Source of the DNA: a virus
DNA length: 37,178 nucleotides
Direction: 5' to 3' (one strand)
Virus record (IMG/VR): IMGVR_UViG_3300042885_000830
Span: 1-37,178 of that record
The position numbers were made by a program, and so were the translations under genes. The notes beneath the pieces are model-generated. The model did not search any database. It saw only the letters and a program-made list of their open reading frames with translations, and had not been told where the DNA came from. Below are positions 1 through 7,765 of the stretch, in pieces; position 1 is the stretch's first letter, and each line of letters starts with the position of its first letter.

Positions 1-738
1 GATAATTACACCATTGACCGGGATGCATTGCACGAACGCCTTCTCAGGATTAAAGGTCACGGGATGGAAGGCGAGAGAAGGTACAAGGTTTGGGCCTTGG
101 GTGACTGGGGAGTTGAAGATGTTGATTCAACCTTTGCCTATTCATTCGAGGCTGATAAGCACGTTGTAAAGGGCAGGATCAACATCAACCCTCAGTTTGA
201 AATATACCTATCATTTGACTTCAACGTAACCAACACCTGCGGAGTTTATCAGTTTCTCAAGAACATCAAAGGCCAGAAATACTATGCGACCATCAACAAG
301 ATTAAGACCTATCGAATCGGGGATTTGAAAATCCTTTGTGAAACGATCAAGGCTGAATTCCCAAAAGCAAAGTTCATCATCAACGGGGATGCATCCGGAC
401 AGAACAAGTCAGCCTTTACATCGGATAATATCTCAGCCTACACGGCTATCAAATCACATCTGCAATTGAATGATATGCAGATTCAGGTCGCACCTGCTAA
501 CCCGTCACACATCCAGTCCAGAGTCATTACCAATATGGTTCTTCAAAGATGTAATGTCAGGATTGCTGAAGAAAATGACTTGCTCATCGAAGATTTAAAA
601 CAAGCACAGGTCGACCGAAAAGGAAGCCTCGACCCGTGGAAGCTGAAGAACCCGAACCTATCGCACAGTCTGGATGAGTTCAGATATTTTGTTTTCACAA
701 ATTTTCATGAAATTGCAAACGATTACGAAATTGATTGA
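1..738 (+). CDS. terL: Terminase large subunit, C-terminal nuclease part (left-truncated)
   Basis: The frame is open from base 1, so this is the 3' part of a gene that starts outside the window. The visible 245 residues match the RNase H-like nuclease half of large terminases. A beta strand carries an Asp (SFDFNV, near residue 73), followed by a second acidic strand (FIINGDASG, near 127) and a late Asp in a helix before the end (SLDEFRYF), which is the usual spacing of the metal-binding acidic residues. This domain cuts concatemeric DNA during packaging at the portal. The ATPase half is missing only because of the window edge. The stop overlaps or abuts the next gene, so they are probably co-transcribed. 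Identification is from motif layout, with good confidence. Confidence 0.85.
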   Translation, partial: DNYTIDRDALHERLLRIKGHGMEGERRYKVWALGDWGVEDVDSTFAYSFEADKHVVKGRININPQFEIYLSFDFNVTNTCGVYQFLKNIKGQKYYATINKIKTYRIGDLKILCETIKAEFPKAKFIINGDASGQNKSAFTSDNISAYTAIKSHLQLNDMQIQVAPANPSHIQSRVITNMVLQRCNVRIAEENDLLIEDLKQAQVDRKGSLDPWKLKNPNLSHSLDEFRYFVFTNFHEIANDYEID

Positions 739-743
739 ACAAA

Positions 744-1139
744 ATGAACTGCTGCAAAACGTGTTACTCCATCTGTGAGCCTCTGATTTCCTGCTTTGAG
801 GATTTGATAATCTACGTTCCAATTGGATACCTGGAGGACCAGATTAAAGTCAGGATCAAGAACGGACAAGGCCATGTTACTTATCAGACCTTGGATGTCC
901 TCGGTGGTACTCATGTGGAGATCAATGTTGAAACGGCAGCAATCCCCGAAGGGTTCTTCTCGTCCTATGGTGGCCCGTATGAAATCAGGTTCTTGAATCC
1001 ATCCTTGCAGGAATTGAATTTTGTTGCAATTGATGGAAAGATGTATAATTGCATTTCATTCAATGTGGCGAACGGATCGACAGACGAGACGGTTGCTTTC
1101 GTGAATGCATTTTACAACGAACTGCCGGAAGGTTACTGA
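744..1139 (+). CDS. Hypothetical phage structural protein, Cys-rich N-terminus
   Basis: This 131-residue protein begins MNCCKTCYSICEPLISC, with five Cys in the first 17 residues, and continues as a beta-rich domain. A TTG codon at 735, overlapping the terL stop, is also possible as a start; I prefer the ATG at 744. It has no signal peptide or membrane segment. It lies in a tight same-strand run between terL and the tail genes, which suggests a virion or assembly role. I do not recognise a family. The N-terminal Cys cluster could bind metal or form disulfides, but nothing in the sequence decides this. Confidence 0.65.
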   Translation: MNCCKTCYSICEPLISCFEDLIIYVPIGYLEDQIKVRIKNGQGHVTYQTLDVLGGTHVEINVETAAIPEGFFSSYGGPYEIRFLNPSLQELNFVAIDGKMYNCISFNVANGSTDETVAFVNAFYNELPEGY

Positions 1140-1140
1140 T

Positions 1141-1296
1141 ATGAGAATAGTAAACGGTCTTAAAGTTTTCACCCATGACGAGGCGGTTGATATGCTGAAT
1201 CAGGATGAACCACAGCCAGACAACGACACTAAATCAGCGTTTAAAATCCTATTGATTCTTGCAATCGTTGTCATTCTCGCAATCCTTTTCTTTTAA
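1141..1296 (+). CDS. Small single-pass membrane protein
   Basis: This 51-residue product starts MRIVNGLKVFTHDEAVDML one base after the previous stop. Residues 1-30 are polar and resemble a short amphipathic or adaptor segment. Residues 34-51 are almost entirely Ile, Leu, Val, Ala and Phe, ending ILFF at the C-terminus, so it should be a tail-anchored inner-membrane peptide. An upstream ATG at 1105 would put most of the extension inside the preceding gene and is unlikely. Function is unknown. Such short hydrophobic proteins near tail genes may be virion-associated or affect the host membrane; this is speculation. Confidence 0.6.
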   Translation: MRIVNGLKVFTHDEAVDMLNQDEPQPDNDTKSAFKILLILAIVVILAILFF

Positions 1297-1312
1297 TCAA
1301 CCATGAACAACT

Positions 1313-1642
1313 ATGAATCAAATTGTGGAGGCAAGCGCAGAGGATGCTGCATTATTAGCCCTGTTTCAGATTGCGATACTGTCAGCAATGCTATCATTGT
1401 TCTTGGACTACCTGATGGATCATATGCCGCCTTTCCAATGGTATCTAAGCCAGTTAAGCCAACTGCCCGAAAACATCGCAAAGCCCCTCGGTGAATGCCT
1501 CTTCTGCTCTGGTGCATGGCAATACCTTATCATCTCAATATTTTACTTTAATCAACCTATATGGCTTTCAATCTTTGGCCTTGGAATAAACCATCTGGCA
1601 CTCAAACTACTGGCATTCTTACGCAGCAAGATCAACCTATAA
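1313..1642 (+). CDS. Small multi-pass membrane protein with CLFCSGAW motif
   Basis: This 109-residue protein has two or three hydrophobic stretches, near residues 14-34, 68-80 and 82-100. Between them is a conserved-looking CLFCSGAW segment (CxxCxGxW), which resembles small phage membrane proteins of Bacteroidetes phages that I know only as hypothetical. The last 82 bases overlap the start of the next gene in another frame. A second ATG frame beginning at 1303 gives a basic, Cys-rich 63-residue peptide and is judged a shadow. Membrane location is supported by hydrophobicity; the role is unknown. Confidence 0.6.
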   Translation: MNQIVEASAEDAALLALFQIAILSAMLSLFLDYLMDHMPPFQWYLSQLSQLPENIAKPLGECLFCSGAWQYLIISIFYFNQPIWLSIFGLGINHLALKLLAFLRSKINL

Positions 1643-2307
1643 CACCTCAATACAATGGGACTGCCGACCGCAAACATTGGGATAAGATCAAGTTTGCGTT
1701 TCGTTCTGGTGACAAGAACTACTTTTGTTTCGGTCACGACATCAACATTCCTTACGAGAGGATGCACGCAGCCATTGACATTTATCGGGAATTGGATGCG
1801 GCAGTTAATCCGGTATACCTGGATAGCCATTGCAAGGCCGTTGATGCCGTTCTGGAATCAGAGAAGATCAAGACCAACAAAAAACTAATTGAGATCGGCA
1901 TACTCAATGCCAGACTAAAGGAACGCAAAGAACTGGCTATATCCGTCCAGATTCAGATCAAACTAGCAACGGTCAAATACTTTGACGAGATTGAAAATCC
2001 GTTTAGCTATCAGCACGATTACAACAAGACCAAGATTGAACATTGGGCTAAGTATGCCGATGTACCCACTTTTTTTTTGACATTGCCGGAAAATCAATAT
2101 CTGACTACTGGAGACGAATTACAGAGGAGTTTGAACACCTATTTAACGGGGGAAACTCTGATGAATTTAAAGATGTTAGAGCATCATATTACATTACTTG
2201 CCTCCGAGACTTCAAACGAAGATTCAGTGAAAATCTTAGCTTTGCAAAAGGAATGGGAACAGACCTTTCTCAATTGGTCGAACAACCCCTCTACACTTAC
2301 TACCTGA
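1561..2307 (+). CDS. Tail assembly chaperone, short (gpG-like) form
   Basis: This 248-residue protein starts MAFNLWPWNKPSG. It lies immediately upstream of the tape measure gene, the standard place for the lambda G/GT-type chaperones that bind the tape measure during tail assembly. The body is helical and charged (KAVDAVLESEKIKTNKKLIE and following). At 2070-2078 the frame runs through nine T residues and continues for 76 more residues to a TGA at 2305-2307. A second open frame begins there (see the next entry), so this is probably the unshifted product of a frameshifting pair. The start overlaps the previous gene by 82 bases. The assignment rests mainly on position plus the frameshift signature. 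Confidence 0.65.
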   Translation: MAFNLWPWNKPSGTQTTGILTQQDQPITPQYNGTADRKHWDKIKFAFRSGDKNYFCFGHDINIPYERMHAAIDIYRELDAAVNPVYLDSHCKAVDAVLESEKIKTNKKLIEIGILNARLKERKELAISVQIQIKLATVKYFDEIENPFSYQHDYNKTKIEHWAKYADVPTFFLTLPENQYLTTGDELQRSLNTYLTGETLMNLKMLEHHITLLASETSNEDSVKILALQKEWEQTFLNWSNNPSTLTT

Positions 2308-2363
2308 TGTACTCGCATTGGGTAGCAACACTTAAAGCTGACAAGTCCAATGCGAAACTATGA
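2052..2363 (+). CDS. -1 frameshift extension of the tail chaperone (gpT-like part)
   Basis: This reading frame opens right after a TAA at 2049-2051 and runs to TGA 2361-2363, overlapping the tape measure ATG. It has no ATG until 2253, so it is not a normal gene. Slippage by -1 on T TTT TTG (2073-2079) would join the first 173 residues of the upstream gene to 94 residues beginning DIAGKSISDYWRRITEEF and ending in a helical segment (YLMYSHWVATLKADKSNAKL). This makes a protein of about 267 residues, like lambda gpGT. The new part looks protein-like: amphipathic, with normal codons. A miscounted homopolymer could mimic this, in which case the two frames would be one gene. Confidence 0.6.
   Translation, partial: VCRCTHFFFDIAGKSISDYWRRITEEFEHLFNGGNSDEFKDVRASYYITCLRDFKRRFSENLSFAKGMGTDLSQLVEQPLYTYYLMYSHWVATLKADKSNAKL
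2073..2079 (+). promoter_or_regulatory. Slippery heptamer T_TTT_TTG for -1 frameshifting
   Basis: The heptamer sits at the end of a nine-T run (2070-2078) followed by G. In the chaperone frame it reads T TTT TTG, a classic X XXY YYZ form. A one-base backward slip enters the frame that stays open to 2363. The alternative frame is closed only 22 bases upstream (TAA 2049-2051), so the opening coincides with the slip site. I did not identify a clear stimulatory pseudoknot. Confidence 0.6.
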
Positions 2364-4825
2364 GTACCTTAAGTACCAATCAGATTGTCGTTGAATACAT
2401 CATCAGAGGTGATGAAGTCAATAAAGCCAGAACAGCATTTGATAAATTAACCGAAGCTGAAAAACAAGCTATTATAGCTGCTTTAAAATTAAATGATAGT
2501 TTAAGAACTACCGGAAGAGAAGGCAGAAGAGCAGCCGATGATGTTTCAAAAAGCTTGACTTCTTTGAGTGGAATTGCCGGAAAACTTACTGGTTTATTGG
2601 CAGGGGCGTTTGCCATTTCGTCAATTAAATCATTTTCGGAACAAGTATTAAAAACTACAATTGAATTTGATACTTTAAGAAAGGCAATCAATTTTACTTC
2701 TGGATCAATGGAAGTAGGGTCTGCGAATTTTAATTTCTTAAAAGAAAACGCAAATCAATTAGGAATATCTCTTGAAGCTGCATCACAAGGATTTAAAACA
2801 ATTTCAGGGGCAGCAAGTCAGGCAGGATATTCAAATAAACAAGTACAAGAAATTTTCCTAAATACTTCAAAAGCAATATCTGCATTTGGTTTGAGTGCAG
2901 AACAATCAAATGGTGTTTTTCAAGCCCTTTCACAAATAATTTCAAAAGGAGTTGTGTCGATGGAAGAATTGCGGCAACAACTTGGGGAAAGACTACCTGG
3001 TGTTTTTGCTATTGCCGCCAAAGCAATGGGATTGACAACTCAAGAACTAACTAAATTAGTTGGTCAGGGTAAAATAACACAAGAAGAGTTCATTATTCCA
3101 TTTACAAACGCAATGGGAATAATGGCTGAAAAAGCTTCTGGAATTGATTCGGCAGGCAAAGCAGTAACACGATTTAAAAATGCGTATGATCAATTATTAA
3201 TATCATTAGGTAGGTCTGCCGATGAAGAAGTTGGCGTGATTGGGTTCGTAACAAAAAGAGCAACAAATCTTTTTAATTATTGGTCTAAAGCTTTTGAAAC
3301 TGATTTACAAAAAGTTGAAAACGCAGCAGGAGAAGGATATCAAAGCACTATTGATTCTGTAATTAAAGATTTACCTGCGGCTGAAAAAGAAGCCGTAAGA
3401 TTGAAAATTATAGAAATGCAAAAAGAATCACAGGCGAGAAAAAAAGAAATACAAAAACAACTTGACGCAGAAAAGAAAAGATATGAACAATTAGGATTTT
3501 TTGAAAAATTAGCAGAAGGCGGTATTGCTTCATATTATGAAGAACAAATAAAAGCACAAGACTTATTAATATCTAAATATAACGGTCAATTAAAAGCACT
3601 AAAAGAACTATCTGAAATAAAACCGCCTCCACCCCCACCTACAACATTAAATGAAGAAGATATAAAAGCCCTAAAAGAAAAATTTAAACTGGAAGAAAAA
3701 CGTCTTGAACTTCTTACTCAAATCCGTAAAATTGAAATGGATTCACGAGCAGGAAACCTTGCGGCTGACAAGGCTCTTTACGATGCCAAACTTGAATTGA
3801 GAAGACAATACACCGCCAAAGGATTGACGTTTGCCAAAGAAGAAACAGACCTTTTAAAAGCCCAAAGTAAAAAGACCGGAGAGGACTTGATTCAGCAAGA
3901 CCTTAAAGACCGGATGGAAGGCAAAAACATTTTAGACCAATATCACAAAGATTCTGAAAAGTCTTACGATGAATACCTTGCAAACCTTCAGAAAAAGAAA
4001 CTGCAAACCGTTGACATTGATAAATCAGCAAACAAAGAATTCATTAAAGATGAAAAAGAAAAATGGCAAGAAATTATAAATATAACTGAGGCATACTCAC
4101 AATTGGCAAATAACATTGTTCAAGGGTTTGCCACCCTACGCCAACAACAAGCTCAAAACGAACTGACGGCATTGAATAATAAATACAATGCTGAACTTCG
4201 TCTGGCCGGAGATAATGAGCAGAAGGTTAATGAATTGAACGAGAAAAAAGCACAGAAAGAAAGGGAGATCAGAACCAGAGCATTTGAAGCCCAAAGAATG
4301 GCCGCAGTTGCAGAGGTTGTTTTTAGAGTCGGTCCAATCATTGCCCAACAAATAGCCGGAGTTATTACCGCACCATTAGCCATTGCATCATACGCAGCAG
4401 CAGCAGCCCAGATTGGGTTCATATTAGCCCAACCAACACCCGAGTTCAAGGAAGGAACGAAGGGTAAGCCTTTCAAAGGTGGAAAGGCCATTGTCGGTGA
4501 AATCGGTAAAGAGTGGGTTGTAACCACATCCGGTCAGGTGTACGAAACACCAGGAGTAGCTACTTTGGTCGATTTGCCAAAAGGCTCTCAGGTAATCCCA
4601 CACAACGAGGTGATCAGGGCTGAACGATACATGGGTTCAAAGCTGATGAGAGAAGGCCGTGGTGACGGTGCAACGGGTCACATAGTGAATGAATTGATTT
4701 CGATCAAGGACACATTGTCGAAACTCCCAATCACATCCCTGACGATGGACGAACGAGGGTTCACAAAGAAGATTCAAACCAAATCAAGAGAAACCAGAAT
4801 CCTAAACAATCGTTTTGGTAATTAG
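2360..4825 (+). CDS. Tail tape measure protein
   Basis: This 821-residue protein starts with ATG overlapping the frameshift-frame stop (ATGA). The N-terminal third resembles the tape measure N-terminal domain: helical, Ala/Ser/Gly-rich, with a stretch ending near GVVSMEELRQQLGERLPGVF, a recognisable landmark of this family. A hydrophobic segment lies near residues 72-92 and a longer one (AAVAEVV...IGFILAQP) near 650-695. Between them are long charged coiled-coil-like helices with a PPPPPP linker near residue 425. The C-terminal part (KGGKAIVGEIGKEWVV, then LPKGSQVIPHNE) is typical of Bacteroidetes phage tape measures. It sets tail length; 821 residues suggests a tail of roughly 120 nm by the usual 0.15 nm per residue rule. 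Roughly the first half is more AT-rich than its flanks. Confidence 0.88.
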   Translation: MSTLSTNQIVVEYIIRGDEVNKARTAFDKLTEAEKQAIIAALKLNDSLRTTGREGRRAADDVSKSLTSLSGIAGKLTGLLAGAFAISSIKSFSEQVLKTTIEFDTLRKAINFTSGSMEVGSANFNFLKENANQLGISLEAASQGFKTISGAASQAGYSNKQVQEIFLNTSKAISAFGLSAEQSNGVFQALSQIISKGVVSMEELRQQLGERLPGVFAIAAKAMGLTTQELTKLVGQGKITQEEFIIPFTNAMGIMAEKASGIDSAGKAVTRFKNAYDQLLISLGRSADEEVGVIGFVTKRATNLFNYWSKAFETDLQKVENAAGEGYQSTIDSVIKDLPAAEKEAVRLKIIEMQKESQARKKEIQKQLDAEKKRYEQLGFFEKLAEGGIASYYEEQIKAQDLLISKYNGQLKALKELSEIKPPPPPPTTLNEEDIKALKEKFKLEEKRLELLTQIRKIEMDSRAGNLAADKALYDAKLELRRQYTAKGLTFAKEETDLLKAQSKKTGEDLIQQDLKDRMEGKNILDQYHKDSEKSYDEYLANLQKKKLQTVDIDKSANKEFIKDEKEKWQEIINITEAYSQLANNIVQGFATLRQQQAQNELTALNNKYNAELRLAGDNEQKVNELNEKKAQKEREIRTRAFEAQRMAAVAEVVFRVGPIIAQQIAGVITAPLAIASYAAAAAQIGFILAQPTPEFKEGTKGKPFKGGKAIVGEIGKEWVVTTSGQVYETPGVATLVDLPKGSQVIPHNEVIRAERYMGSKLMREGRGDGATGHIVNELISIKDTLSKLPITSLTMDERGFTKKIQTKSRETRILNNRFGN

Positions 4826-4892
4826 TTCTTTTTGTTGCTACTTTGCAGACATAGGTTTTTTATCCATCTTTTTTGTTTTTTCGCTTGTTTTC

Positions 4893-4923
4893 AAAAAGCC
4901 CGGCTCATAAGGTCGGGTTTTTT
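4893..4923 (+). terminator. Intrinsic terminator after tape measure
   Basis: Arms AAAAAGCCCG (4893-4902) and CGGGTTTTTT (4914-4923) pair around an 11-base loop, with one G-T pair, and end in a T run. It lies 68 bases past the tape measure stop and just before a promoter, so it separates two transcription units. Confidence 0.8.
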
Positions 4924-4935
4924 GTTGCAAAATAG

Positions 4936-4966
4936 TTTGCTAATTTAATTCTCTTGTTTACTTTTG
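4936..4966 (+). promoter_or_regulatory. Bacteroidetes-type promoter for the gene at 4990
   Basis: TTTG (4936-4939), a 19-base spacer and TACTTTTG (4959-4966) match the TTTG-N19-TAnnTTTG consensus exactly. It lies directly after a terminator and 23 bases before the next ATG. This gene, flanked by its own promoter and terminator, is arranged like a moron. Confidence 0.7.
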
Positions 4967-4989
4967 TTGCAAATTAAAACAAACCAGAA

Positions 4990-5349
4990 ATGACTAAAAA
5001 AGAGTATTTATTTGAACTTCAATTAATTGAAATTGAAATCAATAAAAAACATATTGAACTGAAAGATATGGACCGGAAACGGTCTTCCCTAAGGGCTGAA
5101 TACATTAAGCAGAATTACAAGTTTTGGTCTGCCACAAAAGTTTTAATAACATATCCAGAGTATGTAGTTGTTATGAAAAGAAAAGAAGTTGTTCTTCCTG
5201 CAACCACAATTGAGGTATATGCCGATCATTATGAATTAGCAAGGGATCATGATGTAGTTAATCTTTGGGTTACAATCTTGCCAGACGGAAGCAGAGGTAA
5301 AAAATACGAAATTGAACGCAGACCACATACAATAACAATAATTGAATAA
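4990..5349 (+). CDS. Hypothetical protein, independently transcribed (moron-like)
   Basis: This 119-residue protein has a highly charged helical N-terminus (residues 1-40, heptad-like Leu/Ile spacing, possible coiled coil) and a beta-rich C-terminus ending RRPHTITIIE. It has no signal peptide or membrane helix. It stands alone between the tape measure and the next tail gene, with its own consensus promoter and a UUCG-loop terminator overlapping its stop. This layout is typical of a moron, a gene expressed apart from the surrounding late operon. Codon use is AT-rich compared with the next gene. I do not recognise the family. Confidence 0.7.
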   Translation: MTKKEYLFELQLIEIEINKKHIELKDMDRKRSSLRAEYIKQNYKFWSATKVLITYPEYVVVMKRKEVVLPATTIEVYADHYELARDHDVVNLWVTILPDGSRGKKYEIERRPHTITIIE

Positions 5350-5369
5350 AGGGCTTCGGCCCTTTTTTT
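5348..5369 (+). terminator. Intrinsic terminator with TTCG tetraloop
   Basis: AAAGGGC (5348-5354), loop TTCG and GCCCTTT (5359-5365) form a seven-pair hairpin followed by T (T run 5363-5369). It begins inside the stop codon of the preceding gene. It should terminate the single-gene unit started at about 4970. Confidence 0.85.
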
Positions 5370-5372
5370 ATT

Positions 5373-5380
5373 TACCTTTG
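5373..5380 (+). promoter_or_regulatory. Possible -7 box (TACCTTTG) before the tail protein gene
   Basis: TACCTTTG fits TAnnTTTG and lies four bases before the ATG at 5385. The place where the upstream TTTG should be is occupied by the terminator hairpin, so support is partial. If active, the mRNA would have almost no leader. Confidence 0.35.
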
Positions 5381-5384
5381 TCAC

Positions 5385-7751
5385 ATGGCAGGATGGAAGT
5401 TTTACTTAAACAATATTCAGGTTGCTGAACCCATTGGATGGGATGCAATCGAATTCACGGCCAAAAGGCTACCTTCTTACGGGATTGATTCGCCATTCTC
5501 AACTGAATTGACCTTTACCGGCAAGGCCGCAAAGCTGATAAAGGCTGAATATGATGTTCACTACATCAATGCTGAAATAGCTATCCTGATTCAATCGGAT
5601 GTGAACGTGAACGGTTCAGCGTATGCCTTTGTTGGATTCCTGAATCTATCAATTTACTCCGAAAAGAACGTCTGTGATACCAATGGATTCGAAGTGACCG
5701 TTGGAATTATTGAAGACAATTTCCGTGAACAGTTTTTGGCCCGTCAGAACGTAGAGATTGATTTGTTGTCAGCAAAGGACTTGGATGAAAACGCCATCAC
5801 TCCCGTTGTTCTGGATACGATTGTGACCCATACGCAGGAATTGTTTCTGATTGGCAAGGCAAGGAACTATTCGAATTCAGTAACAAGTCTTGATTATACA
5901 AGTGTCATCGGATGGGATCTTGATTATTTTGCTGCATTGCTTCCGGCATATTGGATAAATTCAGATTTCAAAGGTTCTTTTGGAACTACATTTCCACCAA
6001 TATCAACTAGGTATACAACAACAAGCCCATGCTTTATCAATAATACTCTATTCACCAGAAAGCTAAAATTTAATGTAACCGCAAATGGGGTATTTGAATG
6101 GTTGGCAGCCGGACTTAGTGGAGATACTGCCAATATCACTTTTTCAATTCAAGTCAAAACTGCCGTAGGAGGGGAACCTTACCGATACTATCTGTATGAT
6201 TCACCAATAGCCGCCTACGATGATGTTTCGCCTACTGATTGGGAATTTGCAGTTGAACAGGAAATAACAGTAGCCCCTGATGATCGGGTGTTTATTTTTA
6301 TGCAATGGGGATTCAACGGAACTGTTGGTCCTCCTACCCCTCCTGCCGGATTATTGACTAAAAGACTGGCCTACCTCTGTGAAAATTGTTGTGTAACTCT
6401 TACGGAATTAAATGGCGCATCTGACGCAACTACCACCGATGGCCTGACGGTTTACAATGCCCTACAACGGGCCGTCTACCTATTGACAGGTAATCCTGAC
6501 GGGTTAGTCTCTGATACGTTCAGCGATCCTGACGGATGCTATTGGAATAACTTTATAACAACGGGTTTATACCTTCGTAATGCCATCACAATCGAGCAGG
6601 CTGCAAATGGATGCGTTAATGTAGATGAGGACAACATCTATGCAATCAAGACATCCTTTGAAAAGTTATTTGATGGACTGAACCGGATATTCTGTTTAGG
6701 TTGGCAGTTTGAACAAGATGTTTACGGTTCTTGGAAACTCAGAGTTGAAAAGGCTGATTACTTCTTTAATACCAACACAGTCATTCAATCATTCCCAAAA
6801 GTCGGTCAGATCATGCAGAGTGCAATGTCTGATAAACTGGTGAATAATATTCAGATCGGCTATTCAGATAAGTTCAAGAACATTGCCATTTCAGCACTAA
6901 CTGAAATCAATGCAGACAGGAACTATTTTATTGCCAATAAAGCAAGGGCCGATAATTCATCTGTTAGTCTCGATTTATTATCCGACATCATTGGATCGGG
7001 TTATGCAATTGAGTTTTACAGACGATTGCAATTCTTAAGGGATGACTCAGGATCATCTGATAGGCCCAATGATTACGATTTGTTCATCATCTGGACGAAT
7101 CGATATGAGGTCACGGTTGATCTCGATACAGAACCAGGAATCGGTTATCGGTTGGAAGGTGAGACGGGAAGTAAAACCTTTGCACCCGGAACAGTTAGCT
7201 ACGGTTCAAACTTCATCGCAGAATCCAACGGCCCGATTGACCGGGTTTACAATGTCTTCAATTCACCTGCCCGTATTGCGGCTCGGTGGTGGAAGATATT
7301 AGGAATGCACACCTATGGCTTACCAACCGCCAAGGCGATCCTTGCCTTTCAGGTTGGGCAATACTTCACGGATTATTCCAGTCGGATTGATTCGACATCT
7401 GAACCAGAAGGATGTATGGAAGTAATCAATGGTGCATCTGATGTACTCTTTGAAAATACCAACATCGGGCCGGATATCTTAGTTCCTGGTGAAGCGGAAT
7501 ATCTGATGAAACCAATCACCGTTGAATTTGATGCACCACAAACCCTCTGTTCATTTATTGACATGAGTTACAATGGCAACGGGTTGGTTAGGGTCACATC
7601 CGGGAGTCTTGAACTCTTCGGATTCATTGAAGATGCGACAAACAAACCGCAAGACCCTAATTCTGGAATTTCAACTTTAAAATTAACTTTGGCAAACAAA
7701 ATCGGGGATGCAAAAGCCTTTTCAGATGGTTTTTCAGACGGATTTTCTTAA
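5385..7751 (+). CDS. Large tail/baseplate protein (position of distal tail and tail-lysin proteins)
   Basis: This 788-residue, mostly beta-structured protein starts MAGWKFYLNNIQVAEPIGWD. It directly follows the tape measure unit and precedes the fibres, where siphoviruses encode the distal tail and tail-associated proteins. The first 150 residues (ELTFTGKAAKLIKAEYDVHY) look like a baseplate-type domain. Residues of about 165-320 are more AT-rich and Thr/Asn-rich, resembling an inserted jelly-roll domain that may bind carbohydrate. The protein ends in a small repeat, FSDGFSDGFS. I see no lytic or protease motif. It could be the hub or adaptor that carries the fibres; a precise name is not supported. 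Confidence 0.6.
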   Translation: MAGWKFYLNNIQVAEPIGWDAIEFTAKRLPSYGIDSPFSTELTFTGKAAKLIKAEYDVHYINAEIAILIQSDVNVNGSAYAFVGFLNLSIYSEKNVCDTNGFEVTVGIIEDNFREQFLARQNVEIDLLSAKDLDENAITPVVLDTIVTHTQELFLIGKARNYSNSVTSLDYTSVIGWDLDYFAALLPAYWINSDFKGSFGTTFPPISTRYTTTSPCFINNTLFTRKLKFNVTANGVFEWLAAGLSGDTANITFSIQVKTAVGGEPYRYYLYDSPIAAYDDVSPTDWEFAVEQEITVAPDDRVFIFMQWGFNGTVGPPTPPAGLLTKRLAYLCENCCVTLTELNGASDATTTDGLTVYNALQRAVYLLTGNPDGLVSDTFSDPDGCYWNNFITTGLYLRNAITIEQAANGCVNVDEDNIYAIKTSFEKLFDGLNRIFCLGWQFEQDVYGSWKLRVEKADYFFNTNTVIQSFPKVGQIMQSAMSDKLVNNIQIGYSDKFKNIAISALTEINADRNYFIANKARADNSSVSLDLLSDIIGSGYAIEFYRRLQFLRDDSGSSDRPNDYDLFIIWTNRYEVTVDLDTEPGIGYRLEGETGSKTFAPGTVSYGSNFIAESNGPIDRVYNVFNSPARIAARWWKILGMHTYGLPTAKAILAFQVGQYFTDYSSRIDSTSEPEGCMEVINGASDVLFENTNIGPDILVPGEAEYLMKPITVEFDAPQTLCSFIDMSYNGNGLVRVTSGSLELFGFIEDATNKPQDPNSGISTLKLTLANKIGDAKAFSDGFSDGFS

Positions 7752-7765
7752 ACGAATAAAAAACA

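Noticed and set aside
1303-1494. Basic, Cys-rich 63-residue frame starting at an ATG ten bases before the membrane protein gene
   Set aside because: It lies wholly under the frame at 1313, which has clear hydrophobic helices and a recognisable CxxCxGxW motif.
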